From: Sepiola atlantica | Lineage: Eukaryota > Mollusca > Cephalopoda > Sepiida > Sepiolidae | Length of the DNA: 64,000 nt | Direction: 5' to 3' | NCBI GenBank assembly: GCA_963556195.1 | Contig: OY744528.1 | Span: 59,991,661-60,055,660, forward strand | In this document: positions 11,060 through 22,429 of the stretch, one piece after another | Layout of the letters: each line of letters starts with the position of its first letter | Position numbering within the stretch: position 1 is the stretch's first letter | Position numbers and translations under genes: made by a program | The notes under the pieces: model-generated | Told to the model about the DNA's origin: nothing | What the model saw: only the letters and a program-made list of their open reading frames with translations | The model's database searches: none

Positions 11060-11610
11060 ACATTATTATTATCACCCCTGCTATGAAGGTAACGTTTTCG
11101 GTCGAGTTGGTAACTATGTGTATTTGTTTGCTTGTGTACAGCCTCACGTACACATCGTTTGACCAAACTTGGTTAAAATAACGATCATTGTCTAACTTAG
11201 AAGGCTTACATTTTGGGATATCGAGGACAAAGGTGAAGGTAATGAAAAAGGAGAAAGTCACAGCTGACAATACATTTGATTCTGTTTATCGTAGAGACGC
11301 GCTACTTGGCCCATATTTTAGCCAATAAAGTCACATATCTTATAAGGTCTTGACGGAATTTCAACTTCCGATTTTTCTAAATTTAATGCATGGATTTGAT
11401 GCTTTTTGATAACAGTAAGTACCATGGAAAATTTTAGTTTGATCAGGTAAATAGGTTTTGAGTTATCACCGTTTCCATGGTATAACCTCGGGAATATTTC
11501 ATACAATATGGAGAAGTAAAACCCAGATATGAAGTTGGCCTATCCTTACGTTGTCAGAGAGAGGTATGCAGTCTCACGACTGGTTTATGTTCTTGTTATT
11601 ATTATAACTG
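11060..11610 (+). repeat. Dispersed repeat B, copy 2
   Basis: It is collinear with 7870-8385 (block list there), in the same orientation. The two copies differ by many substitutions and indels, so they are old independent insertions and not a recent segmental duplication. Confidence 0.75.
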
Positions 11611-12104
11611 CTCTATTTTTCATAGTATTGTGAATGGCGCAAGCCAATGAGAGGTGCTTCTTTTTAGCACTGTTTTTGATTTAGTACATACTATTAACCA
11701 AATTTATGACACACTGTCAAATTTGGTAATATTCTTCAGTATATATTTCTTCTTTGTAAATGTAACTTTGTGTACGTTATCAAAGTAATACAATGTAATA
11801 TGGCAGCCTGCTATTCTTTCAAGATAATAGATACATTTTGAAATGGTGCAAACTTTATAGTGAAGCGAGAGTTGTGCAATATTCAATTCTACTTTGCTCA
11901 TCTAGCATTGGTTATATACAGTGGCAGGGAGAAATCCAAGAAGACAAGAAGCAATGCTGGGATAAGCAGAGAAGGACTGGTGTGAGTTTTAGCTCAGTTA
12001 TACTAACAAAGCTTAGGAGTCTAGTCGACCCTACTATTTCATCAAAAGCTGGAGGAGGAGAAGGAAGGAAAGAAATTGATTCATACTTTGCCCAGGTGTA
12101 TTAA
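11611..12104. other. Unassigned DNA
   Basis: An 88-codon plus-strand open frame (11838-12104) looks non-native and matches no family I recognise. It runs straight into the SINE that follows. No gene can be supported. Confidence 0.4.
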
Positions 12105-12400
12105 TACGGCATAATCACATTGACACATATGTTCTCGTTAGTTCATTGAAGTTCAGCCACTTTGAGCCTGGTCAGTATCAGATGGGTGACAATTTAGGAA
12201 TATCATGCATTGTATGTGGGAGGACGGCGACACCTCCTTGCAAAAACGAACATCTTCAAGATTATCTTCCCTGACAAGGATAAACATGCAACTGGGGAAT
12301 GTATATAAATTTAATTTCCCGAAAAACTTCCTCCTTTGGAGGAATCTGGCTCAACTTGCCCAGAATCAATTCTGCACGATGACCAGGCAGGGCAGAAAGC
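12105..12400 (+). mobile_element. 5S rRNA-derived SINE, copy 2
   Basis: The 5S-like head reads 'acggcataatcaca-ttgaca' and 'ttcattgaagttcagccac', then 'gagcctggtcagtatcagat', 'gggtgac' and 'ggaatatcatgcattgtatg'. The body has the family marks 'gggaggacggcgacacctcc' and 'aacttcctcctttggaggaa'. The box A region is mutated (gttcagcc in place of gttaagca), so polymerase III activity is doubtful. Confidence 0.8.
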
Positions 12401-12924
12401 GACTTTACAACCACTTCCACTAAGTTATGGCACTGGTATTCTTAAATGTTCACACATCTAAGTACTGACGAGACTCAATATTGCTTAACTCAGGTTATCT
12501 GACAAGAACAGATATTTAAACTTGATAAAGTTGTGCAATTATGTCATAGAGTGAATATGTTAAAGACATGAACAATTATGGTCTTAATTTGTTACAATGA
12601 ACAAGTTAAACTTTGTTTTACACACACACATAAACTAAATTCATCCACATAAAGGTGTTTTGTCTTTTCAAGATGCAGCAACACATCAACCCTGAGATTC
12701 AAACACCAGTCAATATCGATTGTGACTGGTGAAATTCTCTGCCATCGAACTAACAAGTCACATGCTGTTAGTGGAAAAATATATATCACTTTTAAATGAA
12801 TTGTTATATTCATTTGTCTACGATATTGATAATCTAAAGGATTCAATTCCCTTTATGGAAGAATCTTGCTTTATGCTTAAGTGAAAACTATTATTTCTTC
12901 TACCAGTGCTCTCCCCCTAGAGGA

Positions 12925-12928
<4 letters not shown>

Positions 12929-12962
<34 letters not shown>
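12929..12962 (+). repeat. (TA)n microsatellite
   Basis: About 17 TA copies, followed by a short CA tail. Confidence 0.95.
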
Positions 12963-12969
<7 letters not shown>

Positions 12970-13046
12970 AATATAGTCGTCCACAGAGAGCTGTATCGTC
13001 TTTTCAATATTCCGCATTGTGGCTAAATTAGTATTGCTAGAAATGA

Positions 13047-13048
<2 letters not shown>

Positions 13049-13088
<40 letters not shown>

Positions 13089-13091
13089 TTT
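13049..13091 (+). repeat. (TA)n microsatellite with T tail
   Basis: About 16 TA copies followed by about 11 T. Confidence 0.95.
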
Positions 13092-13827
13092 GTGGTGTCT
13101 CTGTCTGAGGATGCAATTAAAACATAGCTCTATACCATGATCCAAATCTTTTGAGTAAAATTGTACGAGGAATCCAATAGTAATATTACTTTTGGATTAA
13201 GGGTATTTTACAATAGTATTATGTGAGTCTGTGTTTGTGAACCGGACATCCATAAACAGCAAAACGTTTTACTTTATTTGATAAATTTTAAATAGGAACT
13301 AATAGAAATGAAAAACTAAAACTAAAAATGTTAATAGGAGGTTCAGGGCTGGATACAATAGTACACAAGAGTTGTCATTTATTCAAGTGCAGTACCGAGG
13401 TGGTGGTTGAGGGCTGGTACTATGTATATATTTATACATACCTTTTAAATGGTGTCTTTACTTTTAATAAATGGTGTCTTTAGTTTTAATACATGGTGTG
13501 TAACGCAAACACCCCATTGTTGTGAACACAAACTTCTTATTCGGTCATATACATAAGTAACCCTAAAAATATACATGGGTTACTGTATTTATTTTCTTAA
13601 ACATTGACGGCCTACTTTTATGAGAAATTGTTTGTTGGATCTTATATTTTACCTTCCATGGCCAAAGTAAACTTTACATAACCTATGCCACAATCTGGAT
13701 CTTACCTGCATGCAAAATTCGATTGAAATCAATCGAGTAATTCTTAAGTCTACAGCAGACAGCTACTTTATTTTAGTTGTACAGACTGCAAGTTCACATG
13801 GTCACTGTTGAGTCCTTTATATTAGGA

Positions 13828-14105
13828 TACACAATAATCACGTTGATACACTGGTGCTCATTCTATCACTGAAGTTAAGCAACACTGAGCTTGGTCAGTT
13901 CTAGATGAGTGACGATTTGGGTATACCAGATGCTTTATGTGGGAGGACGGCAACGTCTCCCTTAAAAAAACATTGCAAAAACTAACACCATTAAAAGTAT
14001 CTAGCCTGAGCATGGTACACATGCAACTGGGAATTTGATATTTTCTAGAAACGTAATCCTTCGGAAGTAGCCAAATGAACCCACGCAGGGTTCGTGCCAC
14101 ACCAT
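13828..14105 (+). mobile_element. 5S rRNA-derived SINE, copy 3
   Basis: The head reads 'ataatcacgttgatacactg', then 'tcactgaagttaagcaacac' (closest of all copies to the canonical 5S box A), 'gagcttggtcagttctagat' and 'gggtataccagatgcttta'. The body has 'gggaggacggcaacgtctcc'. It ends near 'cacgcagggttcgtgccaca', comparable to 'actcagggcgaatgtcgcac' in copy 1. Open frames on the minus strand through this element are incidental. Confidence 0.8.
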
Positions 14106-15060
14106 AACTTTTATATAAGGCCTTTTAGTATAGTTATGAATGTCAGAGGTGTGTTGTAGAGAGCAGAGACCAACCGGTTGGCTTACTGTCTGGACTACGG
14201 TTGTCTGCTGAAAAACATTGCAAGACATTTTCATTTGGACCATGAATAGAATTTTTCTTTGGAATCTTCCTGAAAAATATGCCGAGTAAGGTTTAGCCAT
14301 GATCTGAATAAGATTATGCAATCATAAATAAATGGGTTAGCAATTGTTATTAGGTCAGTTAAAGAGTCTGGATAATAAAGAACAACTTTACACAATTGCT
14401 TCCCAGTTGAATAAATTCACCTTGTAAATCTATCAATCACTGAGTTGATTTGTATATCAGTATGCTTGTTCATCTCCTTCAGTTCTGACAATCTTGATTT
14501 CAATTAGATTTTCAAGAAATATGGAGGTCATCCCCATCAAGTTTGCAAGCTGGAATCAATGAGGATTTATTGTCCATCTGTCTGTATAATGTAGCTTCTG
14601 TCATTTTAGGTCCGATTCACACAACTTTTAAGAATTACTAGGAATCATCAAAGAGAAGTTTATAAACCGTATATTTAGGAAGCTCAGATTCTCATTCAAA
14701 AAACTTGGATTTAACAAAATTGACAACTTTTGCCCTTTATTTCATTTTTTTTTTCAATTCTTTACTTTTTTTTAATATGACGATTAATAAACGGGTTTTA
14801 ATGAAAGAAACAACATTCTTTATAAACAGAGTACTTTCGATTCTACACAAAATAATATTCAAGGTATTGAACTTTAAAGATAATTTTATTTTATTTCTCA
14901 AAATGAAAGTATTTCTTATACCAGTAAAAATAATACAATATGAAATCATGTTTTTAAGGGAGTTTATTGTACAATCTCGAAATGAAAACGATCCCAATTT
15001 TAATTTCAGTTTTTAAGAGATATAAAACAGGAATGTGAGGATCAATCTTTTTTCTATCTA
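14106..15060. other. AT-rich DNA, T- and A-rich tracts
   Basis: Between 14705 and 15016 both strands are open for 86-103 codons. The composition is over 70% A+T and the encoded peptides are low-complexity F/I/L/K, so this is chance openness. No gene is recognised. Confidence 0.45.
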
Positions 15061-15189
15061 TTATATTATAATAGAGAACTAGTTTTGTATGTCTGTTGGT
15101 CACTTTACTGCTGCCGCACAGGGCACTCTTTTCTGCCTTGAGATAGTAGAAAATCGATTGCGGAACCTAGTGGGGGGGGGTTGATCTCT

Positions 15190-15491
15190 TCTCTTCTGTA
15201 CAGCCCCTTTCTCACAGAAGAGACGTCGCTAGTCTCTCTCTTCTATATCGTTATTTCCATGGAAGGTGCTCGACTGAGCTCCAATCTCTGGTTCCTCCTT
15301 GTAAGACATTCACAGCAATGAACAGTGACTTTCCTTCCTCACTCCAAGTGTCCAGCATCCGACAGAATTTCCATGGACAAAGCTTCTTTGCAAGGGCTTC
15401 CCACCTGTTGAACACATTACTGTGGGACTGCTTCCCTGTTGATTACGAACGGGTCATCTTGATATCTAATGTCAACAAATTCTTCTCATAA
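15190..15491 (+). pseudogene. Non-LTR retrotransposon remnant (RT C-terminal tail, plus strand)
   Basis: One open frame reads QPLSHRRDVASLSLLYRYF, then HGRCSTELQSLVPP, then SSIRQNFHGQSFFARASHLL, NTLLWDCFPVDY and NVNKFFS before a TAA stop. This is the expected 3' end of the ORF2 product of the same LINE family as at 1640-2410, whose version begins FSHRRYVASLSLLYHYF. About 100 codons are intact to the natural stop, while everything upstream of 15190 is broken by stops. It is a typical 5'-truncated insertion. The frame is better preserved than in the other copies, suggesting a younger insertion. Confidence 0.8.
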
Positions 15492-17080
15492 ACTGCCCCG
15501 TAAGTACTCAAAGCAGTTCATACCTTTGATCAATATTAATACTCCCATAGAGTTTCTCATCTCTAGGCTGACAATCATTTTATCCCCTAAACTGTTATCC
15601 TCGAGTAGCTCTTGAACTTGATAAGTGATAACCAAAAACTGAAAACAAAGGCTCCTAAACTACATGAGAATTGCATCACATTTGGCATAAGATATCCTTG
15701 AGTTACTAATACTATTACTACTACCAATAATAGGCTCCAAAACCATTGGCCAAAATTACATGAAATATGGCATCAAGCACCCATGAAATTAAGTTGAGTG
15801 TCTCATAGAAGGTCAACATTATACTACTACTACTATCACCACCATCTATACTACTACTACTACTACTACTACTAATAATAATAAACACGTACCTTATAAA
15901 AGAATTCTACTAACTTTAGTCTTTGGATACCCGGTGGGAGTCAAAATTAAAATGCTACTACTCTTAATAATAATAAACAATTAGAGGCTCCAAATCTATT
16001 GGGAAGAATTGTAGTAATTTGTTTATGAAGAGCCGAATGTAATAACATTATGGTTTCTAATTACGACGCTTCAATAAAATGCTAACCACCCTTTTTGTAA
16101 TCAAATCTTTACTTAGTATATGTATTATTTACTTATTATATTAATCAGTAAATTTTTCCAACTTTTATTCATTTGATAGAATTTAAAGAGCCATACTTTA
16201 TGAGCAATAATAACCATCATAAAAAAACGTACGTAATATTGGTATGTCCATATAGTTTCTATCAAAATAAAGAAGAGAAAAATGGATCAGGCCAGTTGTT
16301 TTAATGGGGAAAAATCCACATCTGGACCATATGTTTGCCATAGTTTCAGTACATAAGATTTTAATAAGAAAATTATTGATAATTACTCTATGAGATGAGG
16401 TAGGGAATGGTATAAGAAATGAAGTATAAAACATTAACTTACCCCCTCTACCCCGAGATATCACGTTTGACACAAGGTCAATTTAATGTGGGATTATCAA
16501 GCATTACAAAAATAATGACCTCCGCTTTTACTCTTACCTCCCCCCCCCCAGACACACATTTGAAGGCGCAATATGTATTGGAGAAGAACTCTGACCTTGA
16601 CCTCTTCGGTGGAATGTGAGGGACAGCCTTCTTGAGCTGGGGAGGATTTATTACTATTATTACTATTATTATTAAGTTGTCAAAAAGGTAAAGTTAAAAA
16701 GACGAAATATTACTAACAAATATTAAACAATGTGTTGATAATAATGTTAACGATGTACCTAAAGTCAAGTACGACAGTTAGTCTAATAACATGATCAAAC
16801 AAAATTAACGATTAAACTATTTATTTACATTAATACTGTTCTTACTAATACATATGCCATTCTGTAAACTGGTTATAATAAACATTTTAACTAATTAATA
16901 ATTATGAATGTTGAACACTTTTTAACTACTTTGTCGGGGATTCGACCCTGTAATCCAAGCAATAGAAATATAAGCTCAGCCGAACTTTGAAAATATAAAA
17001 ATAGCAAAATTCAAATTGTTGGAGTCTTTGGAATAATTATGTACCGAAAATATAGATTGGTTTAAGGAAGAATCATCATC
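15492..17080. other. AT-rich DNA with ACT/AAT triplet tracts
   Basis: Short (ACT)n and (AAT)n tracts lie near 15825-15890. A partial repeat-A block ('gacacaaggtcaatttaatg') lies at about 16470, and a C run at about 16541. No genes are recognised. Confidence 0.45.
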
Positions 17081-17082
17081 AT

Positions 17083-17102
17083 ATATATATATATATATAT
17101 AT
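17083..17102 (+). repeat. (TA)n microsatellite
   Basis: About ten TA copies immediately before the inverted-repeat element. Confidence 0.9.
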
Positions 17103-17123
17103 TACAAATTGCACTATACATTT

Positions 17124-17286
17124 ATTCGGTCAGCCATCGATACCTGCGGTTTCACAAAACACTGTGAGGTGTTAAATAACCACTTTCAGACCATCGACAG
17201 AAGAATAGCGACGCTCAATATTCATAAGCACAACAGGATGAATTTCCAGTGTGTCCGTGAGACCGCGGGTATCAATGGCCGATCGA
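17124..17286. mobile_element. Short inverted-repeat element
   Basis: The left arm at 17124-17164 contains 'cagccatcgatacctgcggt'. The right arm at 17246-17286, read on the minus strand, contains 'ggccattgatacccgcggtc' followed by 'tcacggacacactgg', which pairs with 'ttcacaaaacactgtg' on the left. The arms are about 40 bp and imperfect, with about 80 bp between them. The terminal inverted-repeat architecture suggests a small non-autonomous DNA transposon. A 60-codon open frame across it is not a gene. Confidence 0.5.
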
Positions 17287-17289
17287 AAT

Positions 17290-19830
17290 AATATGCAGTG
17301 TTATTTGAAATAAAATATTACGCTATTACATGCGTAATTGAGCACTCTGGTTATTTATGCTCTACAAAAATACAGCATTATACTATATATAATTTTACGA
17401 CTTACTTTACCTAATACACTAACTTCGAATAACTTCCACGGTCAATAATAACTATATACCGAAAAAACAAAAACAAAACGAATGATTGAAGAAAGAATCA
17501 AATATATACAATACAGATATAGTTTCGCCACTACCTACCTGTGTTAACTACTATATGATCACTAATTAATACCGATGAACTTTCATGTCTACAGTTAGTA
17601 GTAAAATACATTAACCTGCACATAAGTAACGACTGTTGTCAGATGTTTCCCATCGGCCCATATGGAGTATATTCTACTGGCCAACCAGTGCACTAATACA
17701 ATTCTTCGTTTGAGTGGCTTGCATAGAGTTTTACTACACAAAGAATAACTTTACGGGAATGGTGTTATTTTCTATTTTTAATGTAGAAATAGGAAAGTCA
17801 AGAAGAGAAGTGTATATGAAATAGAATGTCATTATCGCTAAATCAAGAATTTTCGATGGTAGAGACGTGATATTTAAAACTCTACGACAAATGCCAGTAG
17901 CGATTTACTACGCATATTCTTTTAACGGATCATTTTTCGTTTGTTTATAATGTTTTTCTTGGAAGACAGATGTAAATGATAAGTAGTATTGGTAATATAG
18001 TTTCTTTTAATCATTACAACAAACAACCTGACTAAGATATAAATATAATAGATAACAATCCCCACCCCCGCATGGTTTAATGGCTTTGTTTGACTCACCA
18101 ATGCCAAAGAAAGAACGAATCCATAGCACTCTTTGACATCAAAACAACAAGATCAAGGGTTAGATAACAACAAAAAAAAATCCAATTATGAGGAAATAAG
18201 ATACACATATTTCCAAATTTATGGATAAAAAACTACACGTCACATGTTAAATCTTTAATTATAATATAAAAATAATATAAAATAATAAGTCATTATTAAG
18301 GTCATATGCGAGAAAATGTTAGGCTAAATTTAAAAAAGTAACGAATCGCATATGAAAGTAACGAGCTTGTGTCAGTGACCTTTTAAAACTAACGTTGAAA
18401 TGCTATTATGACTTGAAAAACATGAACAGGTTTTCCTTGTTGTTAACAGCGTAGACTCATTTACGACATTTAAACAGATTTTTTTAAAAATAAAATTAAT
18501 CTGGTGAATTTTTTTTTAAGAATATAAAAAAAGAAGGTAGCGACAGTTGGATAGACTCAAGCACAATTACCTATTACGGTTAAGGGGTTACGGTTATCAT
18601 TTGGTGATTGGGGAAATGGAACCAAAAACGCTTTCAAATAATGGAAAGTGCCCGTGGAATCACCTGTTGTACGTAAAGTTGGAGTGCACGGAACAGGTGA
18701 CAGGAGAACATCCTGGAATACGTCTGGATAATTCTAGTAAGAAAATCAAACATATAATTACGAGATTTCTACATTTAAAATCATTTGATTTCATTATTCA
18801 TTTGACATAAAGACAATCGTTGGTGATACTTTTTAAATATTCGATATGTAAATCTATCGACTCGTTGTTGTAAGTGACTTATTCAACAAGTAAACAAAGG
18901 GGTCATTTTTTTTTAAACTGTTTAAAAATTAAGTAACAACTTCAATTTAAATGATACGAACACTATTTAAGACAAAGTGATTATTTAAGAATTAAATCGA
19001 ATTTTATGATATGACATGCGGATAATATCCTGTTGAATGGTATGGACAATAATGGTGAAACTGGTGCTACTGCTGGGAAGACCATAAACTTCACCAGACC
19101 ATATGGTATGAAAGAGATATTACAGCTTGTAGAAAGGCGAATCTGTCTACATTTTCATGCTATCATCACAGACTTTAAGAATTCGGTTTAAAAAGATTTT
19201 TGATTTAAAAAGTTTAATTTCGAATAAACGTTGGAAGTTTTTTTTTTCATTAAAAGAGAGACCGCAATGCCACGTTTTTGGTTAACAATTTAATGGAATT
19301 AATTAAATGAAAAACAATTTAATGGAATTAAATGGAAAACGTTTTTCAATTTTATTGTTATTAAACAGTTTTATTTTAAACGTAAAATTACTGAAATTTG
19401 GGATTGTAAATAAAAACAATATAAACAAAAATGCTGAAACTAACAGATTATCAGAAAAAAATACGAAAGAAAAGGTATTCTCTGGTATCAACGTTAAACA
19501 ATAGCATTTATTCTTATTTTTTATATTTCCCACTCACGTATCAACAGTAAATATAGAATGCTGTTGAAAGATAAAATTAAAAATAAATAAATTAAAACGC
19601 AAAAGAAAATAAACACAGTGAAATGGCGATGTTGCAAAATATCAACGAACCAAAAGTGAGGGGTCTATTCACATTGCACACTTTGTTAAAAACCGATCCC
19701 CCACTTTATCTTCGTGCCGTAGAATTGAGGGAGGGGGTGTCATAACCATGACAACATATAGGATTCTCTTTTTTTATATGATGACAATAAGAGAGGTGTT
19801 TTCAGGAAACGATTTGAAAGTTGTATATCT
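17290..19830. other. AT-rich DNA, no exon recognised
   Basis: This would be intronic if the signal-peptide exon at 19838-19946 is real, because that gene reads toward lower coordinates. Open frames such as 18547-18810 match nothing recognisable. A short direct repeat, 'aacaatttaatggaattaa', occurs twice near 19284-19331. Confidence 0.4.
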
Positions 19831-19837
19831 TTCTTAC

Positions 19838-19946
19838 CTATGATACCAAGAGGGAAATGAGTGTTTTCAACGGTGAGGGGTCGACCCGCTGAAAATACTG
19901 CCAACCCGTAGATGTAGAGTAGAAGCGTCACCGGTAGGGCCCCCAT
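19838..19946 (-). CDS. Putative first coding exon with signal peptide (partial gene)
   Basis: On the minus strand an ATG at 19944-19946 sits in a strong initiation context (A at -3, G at +4). It opens a frame of 36 codons beginning MGA, followed by the hydrophobic stretch LPVTLLLYIYGLAVF, then SAGRPLTVENTHFPLGII. This is the form of a secretory signal peptide with likely cleavage around SAG, followed by a short polar start of the mature chain. The frame then meets CATAG|GTAAGA at 19838/19837, a consensus 5' splice site, leaving one base in phase 1. I infer a gene for a secreted or membrane protein whose later exons lie beyond a long intron, possibly outside the window. I do not recognise the family. 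An ionotropic-receptor-type N-terminus is conceivable from 'FPLGII' but is speculation. No downstream exon was found at lower coordinates. Confidence 0.4.
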
Positions 19947-20394
19947 GGTTTTGGTTAGGTTTTTTGGCGTGTCTGGCAGTGTCAACTCTGATCCATAGTT
20001 AGACAGATATTAAGGAAAAGATCGCAAAATAAAGAGGCTATCTTGCTTGGAAAACACACAGGCGTGAGAGAGAAAGAAATAGTATATATCGCACTAGCAG
20101 TATATCTCCTCTTGTTGCTATAGTGACTTCTTTTTTTAGCTTATAATTTGTCCATACGTCTCGGGTTTTTTTATAAATTTGTTAAGTCGTTTTATATTTA
20201 TGTATATATACTTAGATGTCGTCAGTAAACAACAGTCAAAGCTGTTTTGTTCCGAATGTCTAATATATAGCTAGAGGAGAAAAGAAGGGAGAGAAAGAAA
20301 AGAATGAATGGGCGAACGCTGAAGCAGCTGTAGGTATCAGCAGCAGCAGCGAAAGTAAAAGTAGAATTTTGGTTCTTTTTTGTATTACAGCGCG

Positions 20395-20458
<64 letters not shown>

Positions 20459-20478
20459 GATAGATAGAGAGAGGGGTC
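20395..20478 (+). repeat. (GA)n / (GATA)-interrupted microsatellite
   Basis: A GA run with scattered GATA interruptions toward its right end. It generates serine/leucine-rich spurious open frames on the minus strand. Confidence 0.95.
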
Positions 20479-20609
20479 GATTATACAAACGATATAAGAG
20501 AGAGTTAAATCGAAAGTGCATATGACACTTGAGAGAGGGTGCATGGAAAAGATGCTGGATAATACCAAACTAATGTAAAAGGAAATAGACGAAACAAGAA
20601 GTGAAATCG

Positions 20610-20621
20610 CTCTCTCTCCCT

Positions 20622-20663
<42 letters not shown>

Positions 20664-20669
20664 AATTAA

Positions 20670-20760
<91 letters not shown>
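20610..20760 (+). repeat. Compound (CT)n-(CA)n-(TA)n-(GA)n microsatellite
   Basis: A CT run to about 20659, a short spacer, a CA run at 20670-20690, TA at 20690-20728, then GA at 20728-20759. The flank 'gagtcatctacgg' resembles the flank 'gagtcatagatgacg' of the TA/GA array at 23275-23392. Confidence 0.95.
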
Positions 20761-20762
<2 letters not shown>

Positions 20763-21644
20763 TCTACGGAGCATTGGTTCGTCGTCTACGGTCGGCCACA
20801 TCCAAATGCGAGCAGAAGTCAAGTACCTAATCCAATCCGCCAACAAACTTAGTAACTGACAGGGGAAGACACTTCAGCGCTATATGTACTTTCTCTGTTT
20901 GAATATACGATTTTACCACGCTATCGTTAACTTGAGAAATCTATTCTTTAAGATCATTGCTTTACATTAAGTGAAAATTGTTATTTCTTCTACCAGAGAG
21001 CTCAACACTACCATTTCCTATATATTTATCACTTTAACCTAATAAATAGGGCAACGTACTAACTTAATAAAAGTGTTCTTTCTGAGTTAAGTTGCATTAT
21101 TTATGTGGTTAGCGTGCTCAATATCATAGTGAGAGCAGACATAAATAGAGTTCATACATGAAAGCTACGATAAATTAAACTTTTTTATACACTCTCCATT
21201 ATCTTTCCTTATTCGTCTGTAATGCTTTCTCCCATGTGAAAGCATCTTTTTGTCGTGACCTTTGCACACTCTAAGAAGGTATTTACCATATATAGCTATA
21301 AGAGTATTTGGCACTGTGTGTGTGTGTGTGTGCAAAATGTGCTGTCTAGATTCGGCTCGGTTCCGATTTGATTGTCATGTTAACCCGCTGGGTCACCCAT
21401 TGAGCTCGGGTTAAATTATTTGAACCAGGAAAAAAAATAATTTGCAAAGCCTATTAAACAAAAAGACAAAATAAAAAATTAGCCTCTTTCTGCTCGCTAT
21501 CTCTCTTTTCTCCTCTCTTTTTCTTTCTCCCTCTTCCTTAACAACAACGGGTTAAATAGTATTACTATTTGTGATGGTATTCGATTTTGTTTATAATGGC
21601 CTATTGCAGTCTTTTCATTCTTTTCTTTCTTTCTTACCATCGAC

Positions 21645-21649
<5 letters not shown>
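20761..21649. other. Unassigned DNA with dispersed-repeat fragment and GT run
   Basis: 20955-21010 repeats the segment at 12863-12920. A GT run lies near 21315-21332. A GC-richer segment near 21340-21420 includes 'cccgctgggtcacccattga', resembling the complement of 'tgacccagcgggttacg' at 28831. No genes are seen. Confidence 0.45.
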
Positions 21650-21687
<38 letters not shown>

Positions 21688-21724
21688 CTCTCTCTCTCTG
21701 TCTCTCTGTCTCTCTGTCTGTCTG

Positions 21725-21798
<74 letters not shown>
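21650..21798 (+). repeat. Compound (TA)n-(CT/CTGT)n-(TA)n microsatellite
   Basis: TA at 21650-21685, CT with CTGT interruptions at 21686-21759, TA at 21760-21798. The order of the dinucleotide blocks is symmetric. Confidence 0.95.
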
Positions 21799-21799
<1 letters not shown>

Positions 21800-21937
21800 C
21801 TTCTTTTGTAATATAGTAGGGAAAATCCCAGCAGAGTGCTCGATTAATTGAGAATTAAAATTAAAATTAAGAGCGTAATATTAATTACATTAGTACCGTC
21901 GGTTTCAAGCACAGAAGGACTTAGCCATTCGGCTCTC

Positions 21938-22012
21938 TTCAGCTTATGTTGTCATCTGCTTCAGAAACGTGAAGCCACGTGTCACTCTCGTTTGGACGCG
22001 TTATTTGCCCCC
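21938..22012 (+). repeat. Microsatellite-associated dispersed repeat, copy 1
   Basis: 'tgttgtcatctgcttcagaa', 'acgtgaagccacgtgtcact' and 'ctcgtttggacgcgttattt' are found almost unchanged on the minus strand at 23213-23277. The pair flanks the interval 22013-23212 in inverted orientation. Confidence 0.75.
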
Positions 22013-22097
22013 TAGAGAGGAATTGCAGAATCGATTCTCTCGTATAGTAAGCTACCGTCACAAACCAGACTAGCGATAGAGCAGAATAATATAGGCA

Positions 22098-22156
22098 TGA
22101 TGCAAGGAAAATTCAAGCATAGATGTACAATCTATGCTTGAATCTTCCCTGCATCA
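22098..22156. repeat. 27-bp-arm hairpin
   Basis: The left arm 22098-22124 begins 'tgatgcaaggaaaattcaag'. The right arm 22130-22156 is its reverse complement with two mismatches. The loop is 5 nt (gtaca). The length and near-perfect pairing are compatible with a small-RNA precursor or a fold-back element end. Confidence 0.8.
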
Positions 22157-22429
22157 AAAACACCTTCAGATACAAAAATAAGGCAAATACGGCACTTGCG
22201 ACCCGAATATGGCAACTTAAAGATGAAAAGACACCATCAAATGGAAAGTAATAGAGAGAAGACCATCTTTCTCTCCAGCCATACATATATGTCCTCTGTG
22301 TGATGCAGAAAAATACCATATATTAAGGGTCATCATTGACCCAAATACAGTCTGTTTGAATTCAGAGATGACATCTTTAAAGGATGCACCACAGGAGACA
22401 AGCACTACTTATAAATTGGACTTACCGAT

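Larger units (their letters stand above)
12401..13827. other. Unassigned DNA containing two (TA)n runs
   Basis: Apart from the two TA arrays listed separately there is a segment at 12863-12920 ('agtgaaaactattatttctt', 'ctaccagtgctct') that recurs at 20955-21010 ('agtgaaaattgttatttctt', 'ctaccagagagct'). This shows another dispersed repeat. No genes are seen. Confidence 0.5.

Noticed and set aside
14705..15016. Pair of about 100-codon open frames on opposite strands
   Set aside because: Very high A+T content with F/I/K/L-only composition; chance openness.
17109..17291. 60-codon open frame as a small gene
   Set aside because: It lies entirely across an inverted-repeat element.
20222..20763. 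Open frames rich in SL, RE and IY dipeptides around 20.2-20.8, 21.6-21.8 and 23.2-23.4 kb
   Set aside because: They are translations of CT, GA and TA dinucleotide runs.
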